The notes: generated by a model not told the origin, from the sequence alone. DNA of 64,000 bases from Nitrospira sp. (GCA_029194535.1 JARFXR010000002.1:930001-994000), one strand, 5' to 3'. Positions 23,207 through 32,451 are shown, counted from the first letter of the stretch. Translations and numbers: made by a program.

Positions 23207-24595
23207 TTATTCATCATGCGGCACTGTCCGGCGCGGGACGACTTCCATCGGCCCCAGCAGGGGAATATCCTTGTCCGACGCAACCCCCAGCTCCTTGAAC
23301 CGACGCGCCGCGGGCAGGATCCTCGTTTCCAGAGAGCCGACCGCCTTGTTATATGCCGTCACGCCCCGGCCCAATGCTTGTCCGACGTCGTTCAGATGCT
23401 CGGCCAGCACAGCCATTCGCTCATACAGATCCTTGCCGAGGCGTCCCGCTTCTTCGGCGTGCGCGGTGAGCCGCTCCTGCCGCCAGCCGTATGCAACCGC
23501 CCGCAGCAGCGCCATCAGCGTCGTCGGAGTCGCCAACACCACGCCTTGCGCGAACCCGTCCTCGATGAGTCCGGGATCCTGCTCGAGGGCCGCCCCCAGG
23601 AACTGCTCGCCGGGCAGATAGAGCACGACAAATTCCGGCGCCTGCGCGAACTGGCTCCAATAGGCCTTGAGACTCAACTGATTCATATGGGCGCGTACCT
23701 GGGCCGCGTGCCGCCGGAGCCCCTCACACCGTTGGTCCTCCCCGGAGGCTTCATATGCGTCCAGATATCCGTTCAATGCGACCTTGGCATCGACGACGAT
23801 CTGCCGCCCTCCTGGGAGCTGAACGATCATGTCGGGACGAAGACGTCCGTCTTCCACGGTCACTGATTCCTGTTCGGTGAAATCGCAATGAGCCACCATC
23901 CCGGCCAATTCCACCACACGCTTGAGCGTGATTTCTCCCCACCGACCCCGCACGACCGGCGCACGCAGCGCGCTCACAAGATTTCCCGTCTCCTCCTTCA
24001 ATCGCTGCTGCGATTCCGCGAGGGATTTCAAATGTTGATCCAAGCCTCCGTACGCGGCCTGACGGGACAGCTCCAGCGCGCGCAGCTGTTCATCGTATCG
24101 ATGCAGCGATTCCGTCAACGGCCTGACAAGTTCGTCGATGGCCTGCTGTCGCTGTGCCAGCTCGCCCTTGGCCTCCGTCTGGAGCGTCTCGTAGGTCGCC
24201 CTGGCGAGACTCAGGAACGCTTCGTTATTATGTTTAAGCGCTTCACCGGACAGCGCCCGGAAGGATTCCGCCAGTTCCTGACGCGCCTGGGAAAGCAGGA
24301 TCCTCTGCTCTTCGGCATGTTTGGCCGTCTCGGCGGCCCGTGTCTCCGCCACGGCGCAAGATCGAGACATTTCTTGCAGGTCCTGTCTGAGCCGAACGTG
24401 CGCGTCCTGTTCGGTCTCGAGCTGACGTCGCAGCTCCTCCGAAAGCGTTTCGGCGTGCCGAGCGCGTTCACCTGCTGAGGTGAGCTGACTATGGAAGGCG
24501 GAACGCAGCCTGACCGAAACCGACAACCCGACGACCACAGCTCCAAGAACGGTTCCGGCGAGGAGGCCCAGGCTGAAGGCGGTGCTCTCAATCAT
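23207..24595 (-). CDS. rmuC: DNA recombination protein RmuC
   Basis: 462 residues. An N-terminal membrane anchor (FSLGLLAGTVLGAVVVGLSV), a coiled-coil of about 150 residues, then the RmuC nuclease-like domain with VRGRWGEITLKRVVELAGM, RPDMIVQLPGGRQIVVDAKV and VVLYLPGEQFLGAAL. RmuC limits recombination between inverted repeats, interesting here given the number of foldback repeats nearby. A promoter with TTGACC and TACGCT lies 84 bases upstream. Confidence 0.92.
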   Translation of the reverse strand: MIESTAFSLGLLAGTVLGAVVVGLSVSVRLRSAFHSQLTSAGERARHAETLSEELRRQLETEQDAHVRLRQDLQEMSRSCAVAETRAAETAKHAEEQRILLSQARQELAESFRALSGEALKHNNEAFLSLARATYETLQTEAKGELAQRQQAIDELVRPLTESLHRYDEQLRALELSRQAAYGGLDQHLKSLAESQQRLKEETGNLVSALRAPVVRGRWGEITLKRVVELAGMVAHCDFTEQESVTVEDGRLRPDMIVQLPGGRQIVVDAKVALNGYLDAYEASGEDQRCEGLRRHAAQVRAHMNQLSLKAYWSQFAQAPEFVVLYLPGEQFLGAALEQDPGLIEDGFAQGVVLATPTTLMALLRAVAYGWRQERLTAHAEEAGRLGKDLYERMAVLAEHLNDVGQALGRGVTAYNKAVGSLETRILPAARRFKELGVASDKDIPLLGPMEVVPRRTVPHDE

Positions 24596-24678
24596 CGATC
24601 GTGACCCGCGGGATCATAACGAGCAACATCCGACGACGGGTTGGGCGCTGTGATGATGAAGAAGGGGAACTGTTTCGG

Positions 24679-24707
24679 AGCGTACGTAAATTCGTATAAA
24701 AGGTCAA
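24679..24707 (-). promoter_or_regulatory. Promoter of rmuC
   Basis: Minus strand TTGACC (24702-24707), 17-base spacer, TACGCT (24679-24684). Leader of about 80 bases to the ATG at 24595. Confidence 0.5.
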
Positions 24708-24719
24708 GCGCGTAAGAGT

Positions 24720-24737
24720 TAGAGCCGTTTGGCTCTA
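24720..24737. terminator. Stem-loop downstream of the dikinase gene
   Basis: TAGAGCC-GTTT-GGCTCTA, a perfect 7-bp stem with a 4-base loop, 20 bases after the dikinase stop (24758). No long T-run follows, so it is at best a weak terminator. Confidence 0.4.
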
Positions 24738-24757
24738 GCGTGTGTTGATCGCAACCA

Positions 24758-27421
24758 TCAGCTTCCCGGAGTCGATTCTATTTGCACGACTCCTGAGCCG
24801 GCATCCACCGTCACCCGTTGACCATCTTTCAGCAGACTCATGACACCCGGCACGTTGGCGACCGCAGGCAATCCGTACTCGCGTGCGATAATCGCCCCGT
24901 GCGACAACGTCCCGCCCATTTCAGCCACGAGCCCTGCCGCGATCCCGAACAGCGGTGCCATCCCGGGGTCGATGACCGGCACCACGATGATATCTCCGGG
25001 TCTGACCTTGGGCCAATCCACTATCGATTGCACCAGGCAGGCAGACCCCGTGGCCGTGCCCGCACTGATCGGAGTCCCTCGCAAGCAACCGTCGGCTGAC
25101 CCGACGGACTGGTCCCGGCGACCGATCTTGGCCTCGCCGTTGCGGATCGTATCGGGCACCTGGAGCACCAGCCATCGTGCCCGTTCCGCTTTGCGCAGGC
25201 GCACGGTATCTTTCCAGTCGCGTTCGACCGCCGACAGTATCGACGCCCGTTCTTCCAATGTGAGGTAAAACACGTCGTCGGAGGCGTCAAATATCCCTCG
25301 CGCCGTCAGACAGGCGCCGAACCGCACCAACAAGTTCTTGACGGCCGTCGAATAGTACATGAGATGATGGCGGTTGGCCTCGCGCAGGGAAAGGAATCGA
25401 CAGAGTCGCCGATAGGACCAGCGAAACAGCCCCAGCCGATCCAGCCGCCAGCCCAGCCGCGCGCGGATCGTCACCAGGGCGGCATCGCGCGTCGCGCGCT
25501 GGCGAGCGACGATGTCCTCCGGTCGAATGACAGGACCAGTGAGTTGGACTCGAACCACGTCGAGCACGATCTCGGGCCGGTCGGCAAACCGCGGAGACAT
25601 GACGTCCGACTCTCCCGTCCCACGATGACCGAACTCCTCCAGGTACCGATCAAACAACGCGAGAAACGGCGCCTGCCGGGCACGACGGCGGAGCGTCGTC
25701 ACATCCCAGTTCTCGGTCAGCAGCCCATGGGACAAGGCCTCATCCTGCCGCGCCGCCTCTACCAGTTCCGTCACTCGATGGATCTGCTGGGCGCTGATGA
25801 CCGTACCTTCCCCCTGTAACGCCGAATTGAGCAGACTTCGCCAATCCTCGCCGAGCCATACCGGCAGGAGCGCGCTGAATGTCTGCAGACATTGCCCGAC
25901 GCCGAGTACGATCCCAAAGGTCATTTCGTGACGGTCAAGCCAGCGTCCGAGCTCTTCCAGATGCCGATCAAGATCGGCTGGATCCCAGTCCCGGATCAGA
26001 TCCGGCTGATAGCGCGAAGCTTGTTGTTTCATGTCTGCAAAGTAGCGGGTAGCATCTGAGGCGACCCGCTTCATTTCGCGCCACATCAACCAGCCGGCGC
26101 GCACACGCGCGAGAAACCCGAGCATCGGCTCGGACGGCACGACCGCGACAGCCTCTCCACCCATCTGCTCGGCGTTCAATGAAGGATCACCGCCCAACTG
26201 CGCGATCAGACTGTGGAAGAGTGTCACGTTGAGGTAGGGACGTCCGTGGAACGTCCGGATCGAGGAGATCCCTTTGGGAATCCGGCACCCCAAACGTCGG
26301 TAGTGACCGACAATATAGGCGTCCATGAACCGCTCGAGAAACGAGAGCCCAATCGGACTGGGCACCTCCGGCATGGTTTCCTTGAGGTTGGCTCGTGACC
26401 ATTCCCATTCACCGGCCCACTCACCGGCGGGCCATGACTCGGACCGGACGATGACCGTCACGGGCCTGGCCTGGACGAGCCACAATCCCTGTCGGTCGAT
26501 GACCCATTCGACATCCACGGGATACCCGAACAGCGTTTCGATCCGTTTGGTCGCCCCGGCGAGTTCGGTCAATTGATGGTCGGAAATCGACGAAGCGGCT
26601 CCAGCATCGGGCGACAGGGGTTCAAGTCGTATTCCGTCCGGCCACACCCGCAAGGCTGAGCGCTTGGCCGCAATGTCGCGTTTGACGACCGTGGCAGCGG
26701 CGGCTTGCGGAGTGGATTGAAGAGGGCCGACATGGACGACATAGTGATCGGGCGTCACGGTTCCATCGGCTAAAGGAGCCCCCAAGCCGGGCAGGGCATT
26801 TACCACGATATGGTTTTCACCGGTTACGGGATCAATCGAATAGGCCACACCGCCTGCCACCGCATCGAGCATCGGTTGGATGATTACGGCCATTTCCGGA
26901 GGCGACGACTGAGGCGCGCGCTTACGGTGATAGGCCAGAAGCCGCTCGTCCCAGAGGGAGGCCCAAAGATCCTGAACCGCCGCGAGGATGCCGGAGAAGC
27001 GGATCCCGAGATGCGTCCGATACAGGCCCGCGAAGCTCGCCTGCATCGCATCTTCGTGTGTCGCCGAGGATCGCACCGCCCACAACGTGGCCGCGTCGAA
27101 CCCGAGATCGTGGACGGCCACTTCAAGCCGATGACGCAGATCACTCGGCCAAGGAGCCTTCAGAAGACGAGATCGCAGGTGCGGCAGATGGTCAACAGGC
27201 GACGGCTGGTCGTCGCCCGACAGCCGTCCTGCGCTCAGCAGATCGACATCCGAGGTGAGACCGGTTTGTCCGAGGAACTCGCGGTAGAGGGCGGTGGTGG
27301 CGCACAGTCCGGACGGAACACGAACGCCGGCCTCGATCAGCCGAGCCAAGCCCCGGGCCTTGCCCCCCGCCAGTGCGGAATCCGTACAGGCGGCAAGGGG
27401 AAGAACCAGCGGACGTTCCAT
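24758..27421 (-). CDS. PEP-synthase/rifampin-phosphotransferase-like dikinase
   Basis: 887 residues with the three-domain layout of rifampin phosphotransferase. The N-terminal ATP-grasp (pyruvate phosphate dikinase type) shows GGKARGLARLIEAG, WAVRSSATHEDAMQASFAG, DPVTGENHIVVNALPGLG and VQARPVT. A middle domain of about 450 residues starts WEWSRANLKETMPEVPSP. The C-terminal swivelling domain carries the phospho-His motif GGTLSHGAIIAREYGLPAV. The PEP/pyruvate barrel of true PEP synthase is absent. It should phosphorylate an unknown acceptor with the beta-phosphate of ATP; rifamycins are only one possibility. Follows glycerate kinase by 14 bases. Confidence 0.82.
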   Translation of the reverse strand: MERPLVLPLAACTDSALAGGKARGLARLIEAGVRVPSGLCATTALYREFLGQTGLTSDVDLLSAGRLSGDDQPSPVDHLPHLRSRLLKAPWPSDLRHRLEVAVHDLGFDAATLWAVRSSATHEDAMQASFAGLYRTHLGIRFSGILAAVQDLWASLWDERLLAYHRKRAPQSSPPEMAVIIQPMLDAVAGGVAYSIDPVTGENHIVVNALPGLGAPLADGTVTPDHYVVHVGPLQSTPQAAAATVVKRDIAAKRSALRVWPDGIRLEPLSPDAGAASSISDHQLTELAGATKRIETLFGYPVDVEWVIDRQGLWLVQARPVTVIVRSESWPAGEWAGEWEWSRANLKETMPEVPSPIGLSFLERFMDAYIVGHYRRLGCRIPKGISSIRTFHGRPYLNVTLFHSLIAQLGGDPSLNAEQMGGEAVAVVPSEPMLGFLARVRAGWLMWREMKRVASDATRYFADMKQQASRYQPDLIRDWDPADLDRHLEELGRWLDRHEMTFGIVLGVGQCLQTFSALLPVWLGEDWRSLLNSALQGEGTVISAQQIHRVTELVEAARQDEALSHGLLTENWDVTTLRRRARQAPFLALFDRYLEEFGHRGTGESDVMSPRFADRPEIVLDVVRVQLTGPVIRPEDIVARQRATRDAALVTIRARLGWRLDRLGLFRWSYRRLCRFLSLREANRHHLMYYSTAVKNLLVRFGACLTARGIFDASDDVFYLTLEERASILSAVERDWKDTVRLRKAERARWLVLQVPDTIRNGEAKIGRRDQSVGSADGCLRGTPISAGTATGSACLVQSIVDWPKVRPGDIIVVPVIDPGMAPLFGIAAGLVAEMGGTLSHGAIIAREYGLPAVANVPGVMSLLKDGQRVTVDAGSGVVQIESTPGS

Positions 27422-27428
27422 CGCGGGG

Positions 27429-27458
27429 ATAGTACCTACAAGACCAGGAGCACGTAAA
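27429..27458 (-). promoter_or_regulatory. Candidate internal promoter of the dikinase gene
   Basis: Minus strand TTTACG (27453-27458), 18-base spacer, TACTAT (27429-27434), then 7 bases to the ATG at 27421. It overlaps the end of the glycerate kinase gene and would let the dikinase be made separately on a leaderless mRNA. Confidence 0.45.
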
Positions 27459-28773
27459 GGTCGTTGACGTTGGTGCCGGTGGGGCCGGTGATGATGTGGG
27501 CTCCCAGACGCTTCAGCACCGGATAACTATTGTTCTGCTTCAGCGCGGCGTCAAGGTCAATGCCCCATCGACGTGCCTGCGCCGCCGTCTGTCCGCTCAC
27601 GAGCGCTCCGGCCACATCGGTCGGGCCGTCGGTGCCGTCGGTACCCACCGCCGCAATCCACACGTCCGGAAGCCCGGCAATGGCCTGCGCGGCCGCAGCG
27701 GCAAACTCCTGCGCCCGGCCTCCCAGTCCCCGTCCCTTCACGGTCACCGTCGTTTCTCCTCCGGCGATCACACAGCAGGGTCTGCGAACCGGCATGCCGC
27801 ATCGCAGAATAGTCCTCGCCATGGCCCCAAATTCTGTTCCTGCCAGACGGGCTTCACCGGTCAACCAACTCGGATGGATCACGGTCTTGAGGCCGGCCTC
27901 TCGAACGGCACGCGCCGCCTCCGCGACGGCCAGGGCACCACTCCCGATCACCACATTGACTACCCGCCGGAAGCAGGGTGCGCCCGGCTTCGGCGTATCC
28001 GCCACTGCGCCGCGAAGCCCCCTGTCCAAATGCCTGCGGACCGAGGTCGGTAGAGAAGCCCAGAGCCGATGGCGCTTCAAACAGTCGACCGATTGGCGAA
28101 AGGTGGTGGGGTCGGGAGCCGTCGGACCGGAAGCAATGGCGCTGATGTCATCGCCGAGCACATCGGAAAGGATCAGGGTGACGATCCTGGCGGAGGTCAT
28201 GTCTGCAAGCCATCCTCCCTTGAGCGCCGAAAGATGTTTGCGGACGGTGTTGATGTCCTGGATGCTCGCTCCGCTTCGCACCAGTCGTCTGGTCACGCGT
28301 CGTTTGTCGGACAAACTGATACCGGACACCGGCGCCGGCAACAGACTGGAGGCTCCGCCCGAGAGCAAGACGATCAACAGATCACGCTCCGACAGCCCGG
28401 AAGCAAGCCGCATCAACCGGCGAGCGGCGTAGAATCCTGCGAGGTCCGGATAGGGATGGCCGGCTTCGCATATCGTGATGCGTCTGGTCGGAACCGCATG
28501 TCCGTACTTGACGACCACGAGTCCACCCTGCAGCCGATTTCCCAACAAGGGCTCCACCGCGCGGGCCATCGACGCCGTAGCCTTTCCCGCGCCGAGCACG
28601 ACCAGCCGTTCATACCGTCGAAGGTCCACTCGGCGGGATGCGATCGTCAGCACCTCACCATGCCGGCCGACCGCTCGTCGGACGGCAGCCCCGCCTTCCA
28701 CGATTTCGATCGCTCGTCTGAGCGCCCGTGTGAGCAGGGAACTGACAGGAGATTTTGGCAGTCGGATCGTCAT
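27436..28773 (-). CDS. Glycerate 2-kinase (MOFRL family)
   Basis: 445 residues. Matches the GckA/TtuD family: VVLGAGKATASMARAVE, EAGHPYPD, LLSGGASSLLPAP, INTVRKHLSALKGG, SDVLGDDISAIASGPT and, in the MOFRL part, GGETTVTVKGRGLGGRAQEF and AVGTDGTDGPTDVAG. It phosphorylates D-glycerate to 2-phosphoglycerate, feeding glycolysis two steps above pyruvate. Directly upstream of the dikinase on the same strand. Confidence 0.92.
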   Translation of the reverse strand: MTIRLPKSPVSSLLTRALRRAIEIVEGGAAVRRAVGRHGEVLTIASRRVDLRRYERLVVLGAGKATASMARAVEPLLGNRLQGGLVVVKYGHAVPTRRITICEAGHPYPDLAGFYAARRLMRLASGLSERDLLIVLLSGGASSLLPAPVSGISLSDKRRVTRRLVRSGASIQDINTVRKHLSALKGGWLADMTSARIVTLILSDVLGDDISAIASGPTAPDPTTFRQSVDCLKRHRLWASLPTSVRRHLDRGLRGAVADTPKPGAPCFRRVVNVVIGSGALAVAEAARAVREAGLKTVIHPSWLTGEARLAGTEFGAMARTILRCGMPVRRPCCVIAGGETTVTVKGRGLGGRAQEFAAAAAQAIAGLPDVWIAAVGTDGTDGPTDVAGALVSGQTAAQARRWGIDLDAALKQNNSYPVLKRLGAHIITGPTGTNVNDLYVLLVL

Positions 28774-28890
28774 GCAGCTGTTTCTCGGAGGCGTCGGTGG
28801 TCGCCCCGAAGGGCGAACCGAGATGAGACATCAGCAGCCGCTGACCATTTCGGAGCGAGAACCGAAGGCTGCCGATCCGCTCTACGATCG

Positions 28891-29958
28891 TTACGGAGTT
28901 TTCTCCTGCTTGAAGCAGCGACTCGGGCAGGTCTGACGTGGGACTCGGATCTGATAGACCCCGTGCGGAAGCACATCCTTCTTGAATTCGGGATTCAACA
29001 TTCGTAATTCCAGATAATATGTGCCGAACTCCTCAGCGATGGACGTGAGCGCCCGTTGAGACTCTTTCACCGTCACGGTGACCGTTTCAGTTTCCAGCGG
29101 GAGATACAGGTCCTTCTTGCTCAACCCCAGATATTTCTCCGGCTGGGAATAGATTTCCTTGGCCGCGATGATCCGGGGAACATAGCGCATGGTTTCCCGA
29201 GGGCCGTGCATTCGCCAATAGTCGTTGACTTTCTGATCCTTCAGGAGTTTGCGGACCCGTTCCTCGCCGGCGTTGTAGGAGGCCATAGCCAGAAACCAAT
29301 CGTTCTGCTGGAAATCCTTCAGGTACTTGAGGTATTTCACGGCAGCTTCCGTGGACATTTCCAAGTTCCGCCGATCATCGCGGACGGAATCGCTCTTGAG
29401 CCGATATCGCCGCCCGGTCGACGGGATGAATTGCCAAGGACCGGAGGCTTTCGCCCGCGAGTAGGCGGCGGCGATGCACTTGCTCTCGACCAGCAGCATG
29501 TACTTGAGATCGTCCGGTAATCCCGCTTCCGCGAGTTGTTTCTCTGCCGGAGGGAAACAGCGCCCCATACGCTTGGCGAGGATAATGCTCTCTCCCTGAT
29601 CCTCGAGGAACTGGTAGAACTCATACTCGATGCGCTCGCGGACTTGCCAGTTGTCCAGAGGAACCGGTTGCCCCGCAAACGTCAATTTGTCGGGCAGCTT
29701 GAACGAACTCAAGAAAAACCGCTCTCCTTCACGCTTGATTTCCGGCAGGATAACCAGACGATCTTCCGGCTCGTTTTGACTGTCGATGACCTCACTCGGA
29801 GGAAGATCGCGCTCCAGCTCCCCGTTGGCGCCGGGGCGCGGCGTCACGTCCTTCATTGCGGTAGAGTCAGACTCACCCCGGGCACCGAGCGAAGATACTA
29901 GTGTCGCACCGATCAGGAGCGGCAGCACGTACAGGAACCCGCGACGCAACCGTGTCAT
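28891..29958 (-). CDS. Lytic transglycosylase (MltD-like)
   Basis: 355 residues with an N-terminal signal or anchor (FLYVLPLLIGATLVSSLGA). The SLT domain has LLVESKCIAAAYSRAKASGP (catalytic Glu in VESK), WQFIPSTGRRYRLK and MASYNAGEERVRKL. The C-terminal about 60 residues (VTVKESQRALTSIAEEFGTY, LNPEFKKDVLPHGVYQIRVP) look like a divergent LysM peptidoglycan-binding domain. It cleaves glycan strands in the periplasm. GGAGGG precedes the ATG; a TTGCCG/TAGCAT promoter lies upstream. Confidence 0.88.
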   Translation of the reverse strand: MTRLRRGFLYVLPLLIGATLVSSLGARGESDSTAMKDVTPRPGANGELERDLPPSEVIDSQNEPEDRLVILPEIKREGERFFLSSFKLPDKLTFAGQPVPLDNWQVRERIEYEFYQFLEDQGESIILAKRMGRCFPPAEKQLAEAGLPDDLKYMLLVESKCIAAAYSRAKASGPWQFIPSTGRRYRLKSDSVRDDRRNLEMSTEAAVKYLKYLKDFQQNDWFLAMASYNAGEERVRKLLKDQKVNDYWRMHGPRETMRYVPRIIAAKEIYSQPEKYLGLSKKDLYLPLETETVTVTVKESQRALTSIAEEFGTYYLELRMLNPEFKKDVLPHGVYQIRVPRQTCPSRCFKQEKTP

Positions 29959-30005
29959 AACGCAATGTCCCTCCGAATTGAACGACCATTCACGAACAAT
30001 TTGTC

Positions 30006-30034
30006 ATGCTAACAGTAAGCCTCACGGGCGGCAA
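30006..30034 (-). promoter_or_regulatory. Promoter of the lytic transglycosylase gene
   Basis: Minus strand TTGCCG (30029-30034), 17-base spacer, TAGCAT (30006-30011). Leader of about 40 bases with GGAGGG near its end. Confidence 0.5.
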
Positions 30035-30096
30035 GCAGTTCAAACTTTAGCCGCGCCTGGCGGAGGATGGTGATCACCTGATACACTCCCGACGCT

Positions 30097-30801
30097 ATGC
30101 GCTCGCTCACGGTGCTGAACAATCGGATCGCGTCCTGTACAGCATGCCCGCGACTGGTCGACTATCGGCAGGCGATCGCCCGGACAAAGCGAAGACAGTT
30201 CCGTGAGTGGACCTATTGGGGTCGACCGGTCCCGGGATTTGGCGACCCGAAGGGACGACTGTACGTGCTGGGACTGGCTCCTGCTGCCCACGGAGGGAAC
30301 AGAACCGGGCGGATCTTTACCGGAGATCGCAGCGGGGACTGGCTGTACGAGGCATTGCATCGCTTCGGGTTCGCGAACCAGGCGCTCTCTCAGCATCAAT
30401 CCGACGGCCTCACGTTGTCGGATGCCTACATCGGCGCCACGATCCGCTGCGCACCGCCTCACAACAAACCTGCGCCGGAGGAAATCGCTGCTTGTCGGAC
30501 CTTCCTTCGTCAGGAACTCCGGCTGCTGCAGAACATGAAGGTGGTCGTCGCTCTGGGCAAGATCGCCTTCGATCATTACTTAAAGACCTGCAGGCAAGAG
30601 GGGCTCAGACTTCCTTCCCCCCTCCCGGCCTTCGGCCATGCGCGGGCCTATCGCATGCCCTGGCACGTCACGCTGGTCGGATCCTATCATCCAAGCCAGC
30701 AGAATACGTTTACCGGCAAGCTGACGAGACCCATGTTCCATAGGGTCTTTCGTTTGGCCAAACAGATCATCGACAATCGCCTGCGCAGGCCAGTGACCTG
30801 A
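30097..30801 (+). CDS. Uracil-DNA glycosylase, family 5 (UdgB-like)
   Basis: 234 residues. Fe-S cysteines C14 and C17 (CTACPRL) plus RCAPPHNKPAPEEIAAC supply the 4Fe-4S cluster. Active-site motif GLAPAAHGGNRTGRIFTGD and the intercalation motif SYHPSQQNTFTGKLT (HPSxxNxxTGKLT) identify family 5 rather than family 4. The enzyme removes uracil and some other damaged bases from DNA. Starts at ATG 30097, 9 bases after a TACACT box, with no ribosome site. Confidence 0.9.
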   Translation: MRSLTVLNNRIASCTACPRLVDYRQAIARTKRRQFREWTYWGRPVPGFGDPKGRLYVLGLAPAAHGGNRTGRIFTGDRSGDWLYEALHRFGFANQALSQHQSDGLTLSDAYIGATIRCAPPHNKPAPEEIAACRTFLRQELRLLQNMKVVVALGKIAFDHYLKTCRQEGLRLPSPLPAFGHARAYRMPWHVTLVGSYHPSQQNTFTGKLTRPMFHRVFRLAKQIIDNRLRRPVT

Positions 30802-30824
30802 AACGCGGCCCCTACACTTTCGAA

Positions 30825-31475
30825 CTACCTCTTCTTGTTTTGAGACTCCCAATCGGCGAGAAACTTCTTCAAGCCGACATCGGTGAGCGGATGTTTCACC
30901 ATCTGCTGGAAGATGGCAAAGGGCATCGTGCAAATGTGCCCTCCAGCCAAAGCCGCTTCAACGACATGCTGGGGATGCCGAACGCTCGCGACCAGCACAA
31001 ATGTCTTGAAGTCATAGTTCTTATAGATTGTGACGATCTGGCGGATGAGTTCCATGCCGTTGGAACTGATATCGTCGAGCCGCCCGATGAAGGGCGAGAC
31101 ACACCATGCTCCGGCCTTCGCCGCCAGCAGCGCCTGTGTCGGAGAAAAGCAAAGAGTGACGTTGACGCGGATCCCTTCAGCGGTCAGACGCTTGGTGGCC
31201 TTGAGTCCTTCCGCAATCAGAGGAACCTTCACCACAATATTTTTGTGGATCTTGGCGAGTTCCCGCCCTTCCTTGACCATGGCATCGGCTTCGATGCTGA
31301 CCACTTCTGCACTGATCGGGCCGTCGACGATGTTGCAGATTTCGACCAGGACTTCACGAAACACGCGGCCCTCCTTGGCCACGAGCGAGGGATTGGTCGT
31401 TACACCGTCCAGCAAGCCGAGGCTTGCCGCTTCCTGAATTTCCTTCACGCTGGCAGTATCAAGAAAAAATTTCAT
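30825..31475 (-). CDS. tal: Transaldolase (TalC/MipB class)
   Basis: 216 residues, the short class of transaldolase or fructose-6-phosphate aldolase: [35 protein letters not shown] with the Schiff-base Lys83, [19 protein letters not shown] and [11 protein letters not shown]. Acts in the non-oxidative pentose phosphate pathway. AAAGGA lies before the ATG at 31475, which excludes a start 21 bases upstream. Promoter TTGCGG/TACAAT is divergent from that of the neighbouring lipoprotein. Confidence 0.93.
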   Translation of the reverse strand: MKFFLDTASVKEIQEAASLGLLDGVTTNPSLVAKEGRVFREVLVEICNIVDGPISAEVVSIEADAMVKEGRELAKIHKNIVVKVPLIAEGLKATKRLTAEGIRVNVTLCFSPTQALLAAKAGAWCVSPFIGRLDDISSNGMELIRQIVTIYKNYDFKTFVLVASVRHPQHVVEAALAGGHICTMPFAIFQQMVKHPLTDVGLKKFLADWESQNKKR

Positions 31476-31546
31476 GGTGTGATCCTTTCTTGTCAAACAT
31501 AAGAGATTCGATTACGCAGCTGTTGAGCCATCGGCTCGATTTTTCC

Positions 31547-31576
31547 ATTGTAGGGAGAAGTCCAGGGTCGCCGCAA
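31547..31576 (-). promoter_or_regulatory. Promoter of the transaldolase gene
   Basis: Minus strand TTGCGG (31571-31576), 18-base spacer, TACAAT (31547-31552). The leader of about 65 bases contains a GAGCC-GAT-GGCTC stem-loop. Confidence 0.55.
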
Positions 31577-31590
31577 CAGGGCGTCGCAGT

Positions 31591-31619
31591 TTGACAGCCT
31601 GTGCATCGACCGCTACAAT
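31591..31619 (+). promoter_or_regulatory. Promoter of the small lipoprotein gene
   Basis: TTGACA (31591-31596), 17-base spacer, TACAAT (31614-31619): the closest to consensus in the window. Leader of about 50 bases with GAGGAG before the ATG. Confidence 0.75.
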
Positions 31620-31674
31620 CCAGATCCGTCCTATCGCGCTGATTATGGGTTTCCGTCATCGAGGAGACTCCCAG

Positions 31675-31986
31675 ATGAGACGTCTGTTTTGGCTTCCGGC
31701 CATCTGCTTCCTCCTCACCGCGTGCGGCGGCGATAACCCCTATCTGGAAGCGTCGTTGAAGCCGGCCGAAATGCAGGGCAAGGACAAGGCCTGGTTCGAG
31801 AAGAATTGGGGTACGCCGGACGGAAAGTCTCCGCGCTTCTTCGGAGGTGAGACCTGGACCTACTATCGCATCGCCGGCGGCAAGACCAGCGCACCGCTGT
31901 TTAATTTCTCCCCCAACCAGTGCCAGATTACTTTGAAATTCGACAAGGAAGAGAAGCTGTCCGACTACAGCTATTCCGGCTGCTAG
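31675..31986 (+). CDS. Small lipoprotein of unknown function
   Basis: 103 residues. Signal peptide with lipobox LLTAC (Cys about 18), then a small domain DKAWFEKNWGTPDGKSPRFF, GGETWTYYRIAGGK and QCQITLKFDKEEKLSDYSYS. The layout (short helix, then W-G-x-P, then strands) resembles SmpA/BamE-like lipoproteins, but similarity is too weak to assign. Strong promoter suggests high expression. Its TAG stop is on the palindrome CTAG, which is also the stop of the convergent gene. Confidence 0.7.
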   Translation: MRRLFWLPAICFLLTACGGDNPYLEASLKPAEMQGKDKAWFEKNWGTPDGKSPRFFGGETWTYYRIAGGKTSAPLFNFSPNQCQITLKFDKEEKLSDYSYSGC

Positions 31987-32234
31987 CCCGCCATTTGCCT
32001 TTGAAACTTATCGGCGCATGTTCGGCCACAAAAACAATACGTCTGGCCACCGATCACCTCAATGACCGCAGTTCCGCGCGGAACGAATACGCGACAGACC
32101 GGATCCTGTACCATCTGATTCTTGTCCACGGGTAGCTGGTCGGTTCCCCCTCGTCCCTTCAGCTCGCGCAGGGCGCTCCTGATCAGAAAATAGAGGATGA
32201 TCAGGAGGATCAGGACAAAAATTATTCTATACAT
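31983..32234 (-). CDS. Membrane-anchored YHS/TRASH-like metal-binding protein
   Basis: 83 residues. One N-terminal membrane span (RIIFVLILLIILYFLIRSAL), a charged linker, then a YHS-like domain: MVQDPVCRVFVPRGTA and YCFCGRTCADKFQRQ with four cysteines suited to metal binding. The arrangement resembles PP0621-type proteins. Possibly binds copper or zinc at the cytoplasmic or periplasmic face. Overlaps the convergent lipoprotein gene by 4 bases. Confidence 0.75.
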   Translation of the reverse strand: MYRIIFVLILLIILYFLIRSALRELKGRGGTDQLPVDKNQMVQDPVCRVFVPRGTAVIEVIGGQTYCFCGRTCADKFQRQMAG

Positions 32235-32451
32235 AGGGGGAGAGTTGCATCAGAGCCACAATCCTATGGGACAGGAGGTTCCGTGTCAAGAATCGTGGCG
32301 GCCGATAGGTGAGCCAGTCTTCCTAGTCTTGTTGGTCTTCAAGCATGGTGCAAAGGACCTAGATCTAGGGCCACCTGGGGACTTTTGTTCGTGACAGGTC
32401 CAGTACTTCTGATGGATATGCATCCATTTTCCGGAATGCTAGAGTGCGCCC
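32235..32451. other. Gap upstream of a small zinc-ribbon gene
   Basis: No gene seen. It holds the 12-bp perfect palindrome CCTAGATCTAGG (32358-32369), a possible regulator site for either flanking gene. A TAGAGT box (32440-32445) lies 6 bases before the zinc-ribbon ATG, without a convincing -35. Confidence 0.35.

Noticed and set aside
30082-30087. Leaderless promoter for the uracil-DNA glycosylase
   Set aside because: TACACT is 9 bases from the ATG and no credible -35 is present, so it was not listed with the others.
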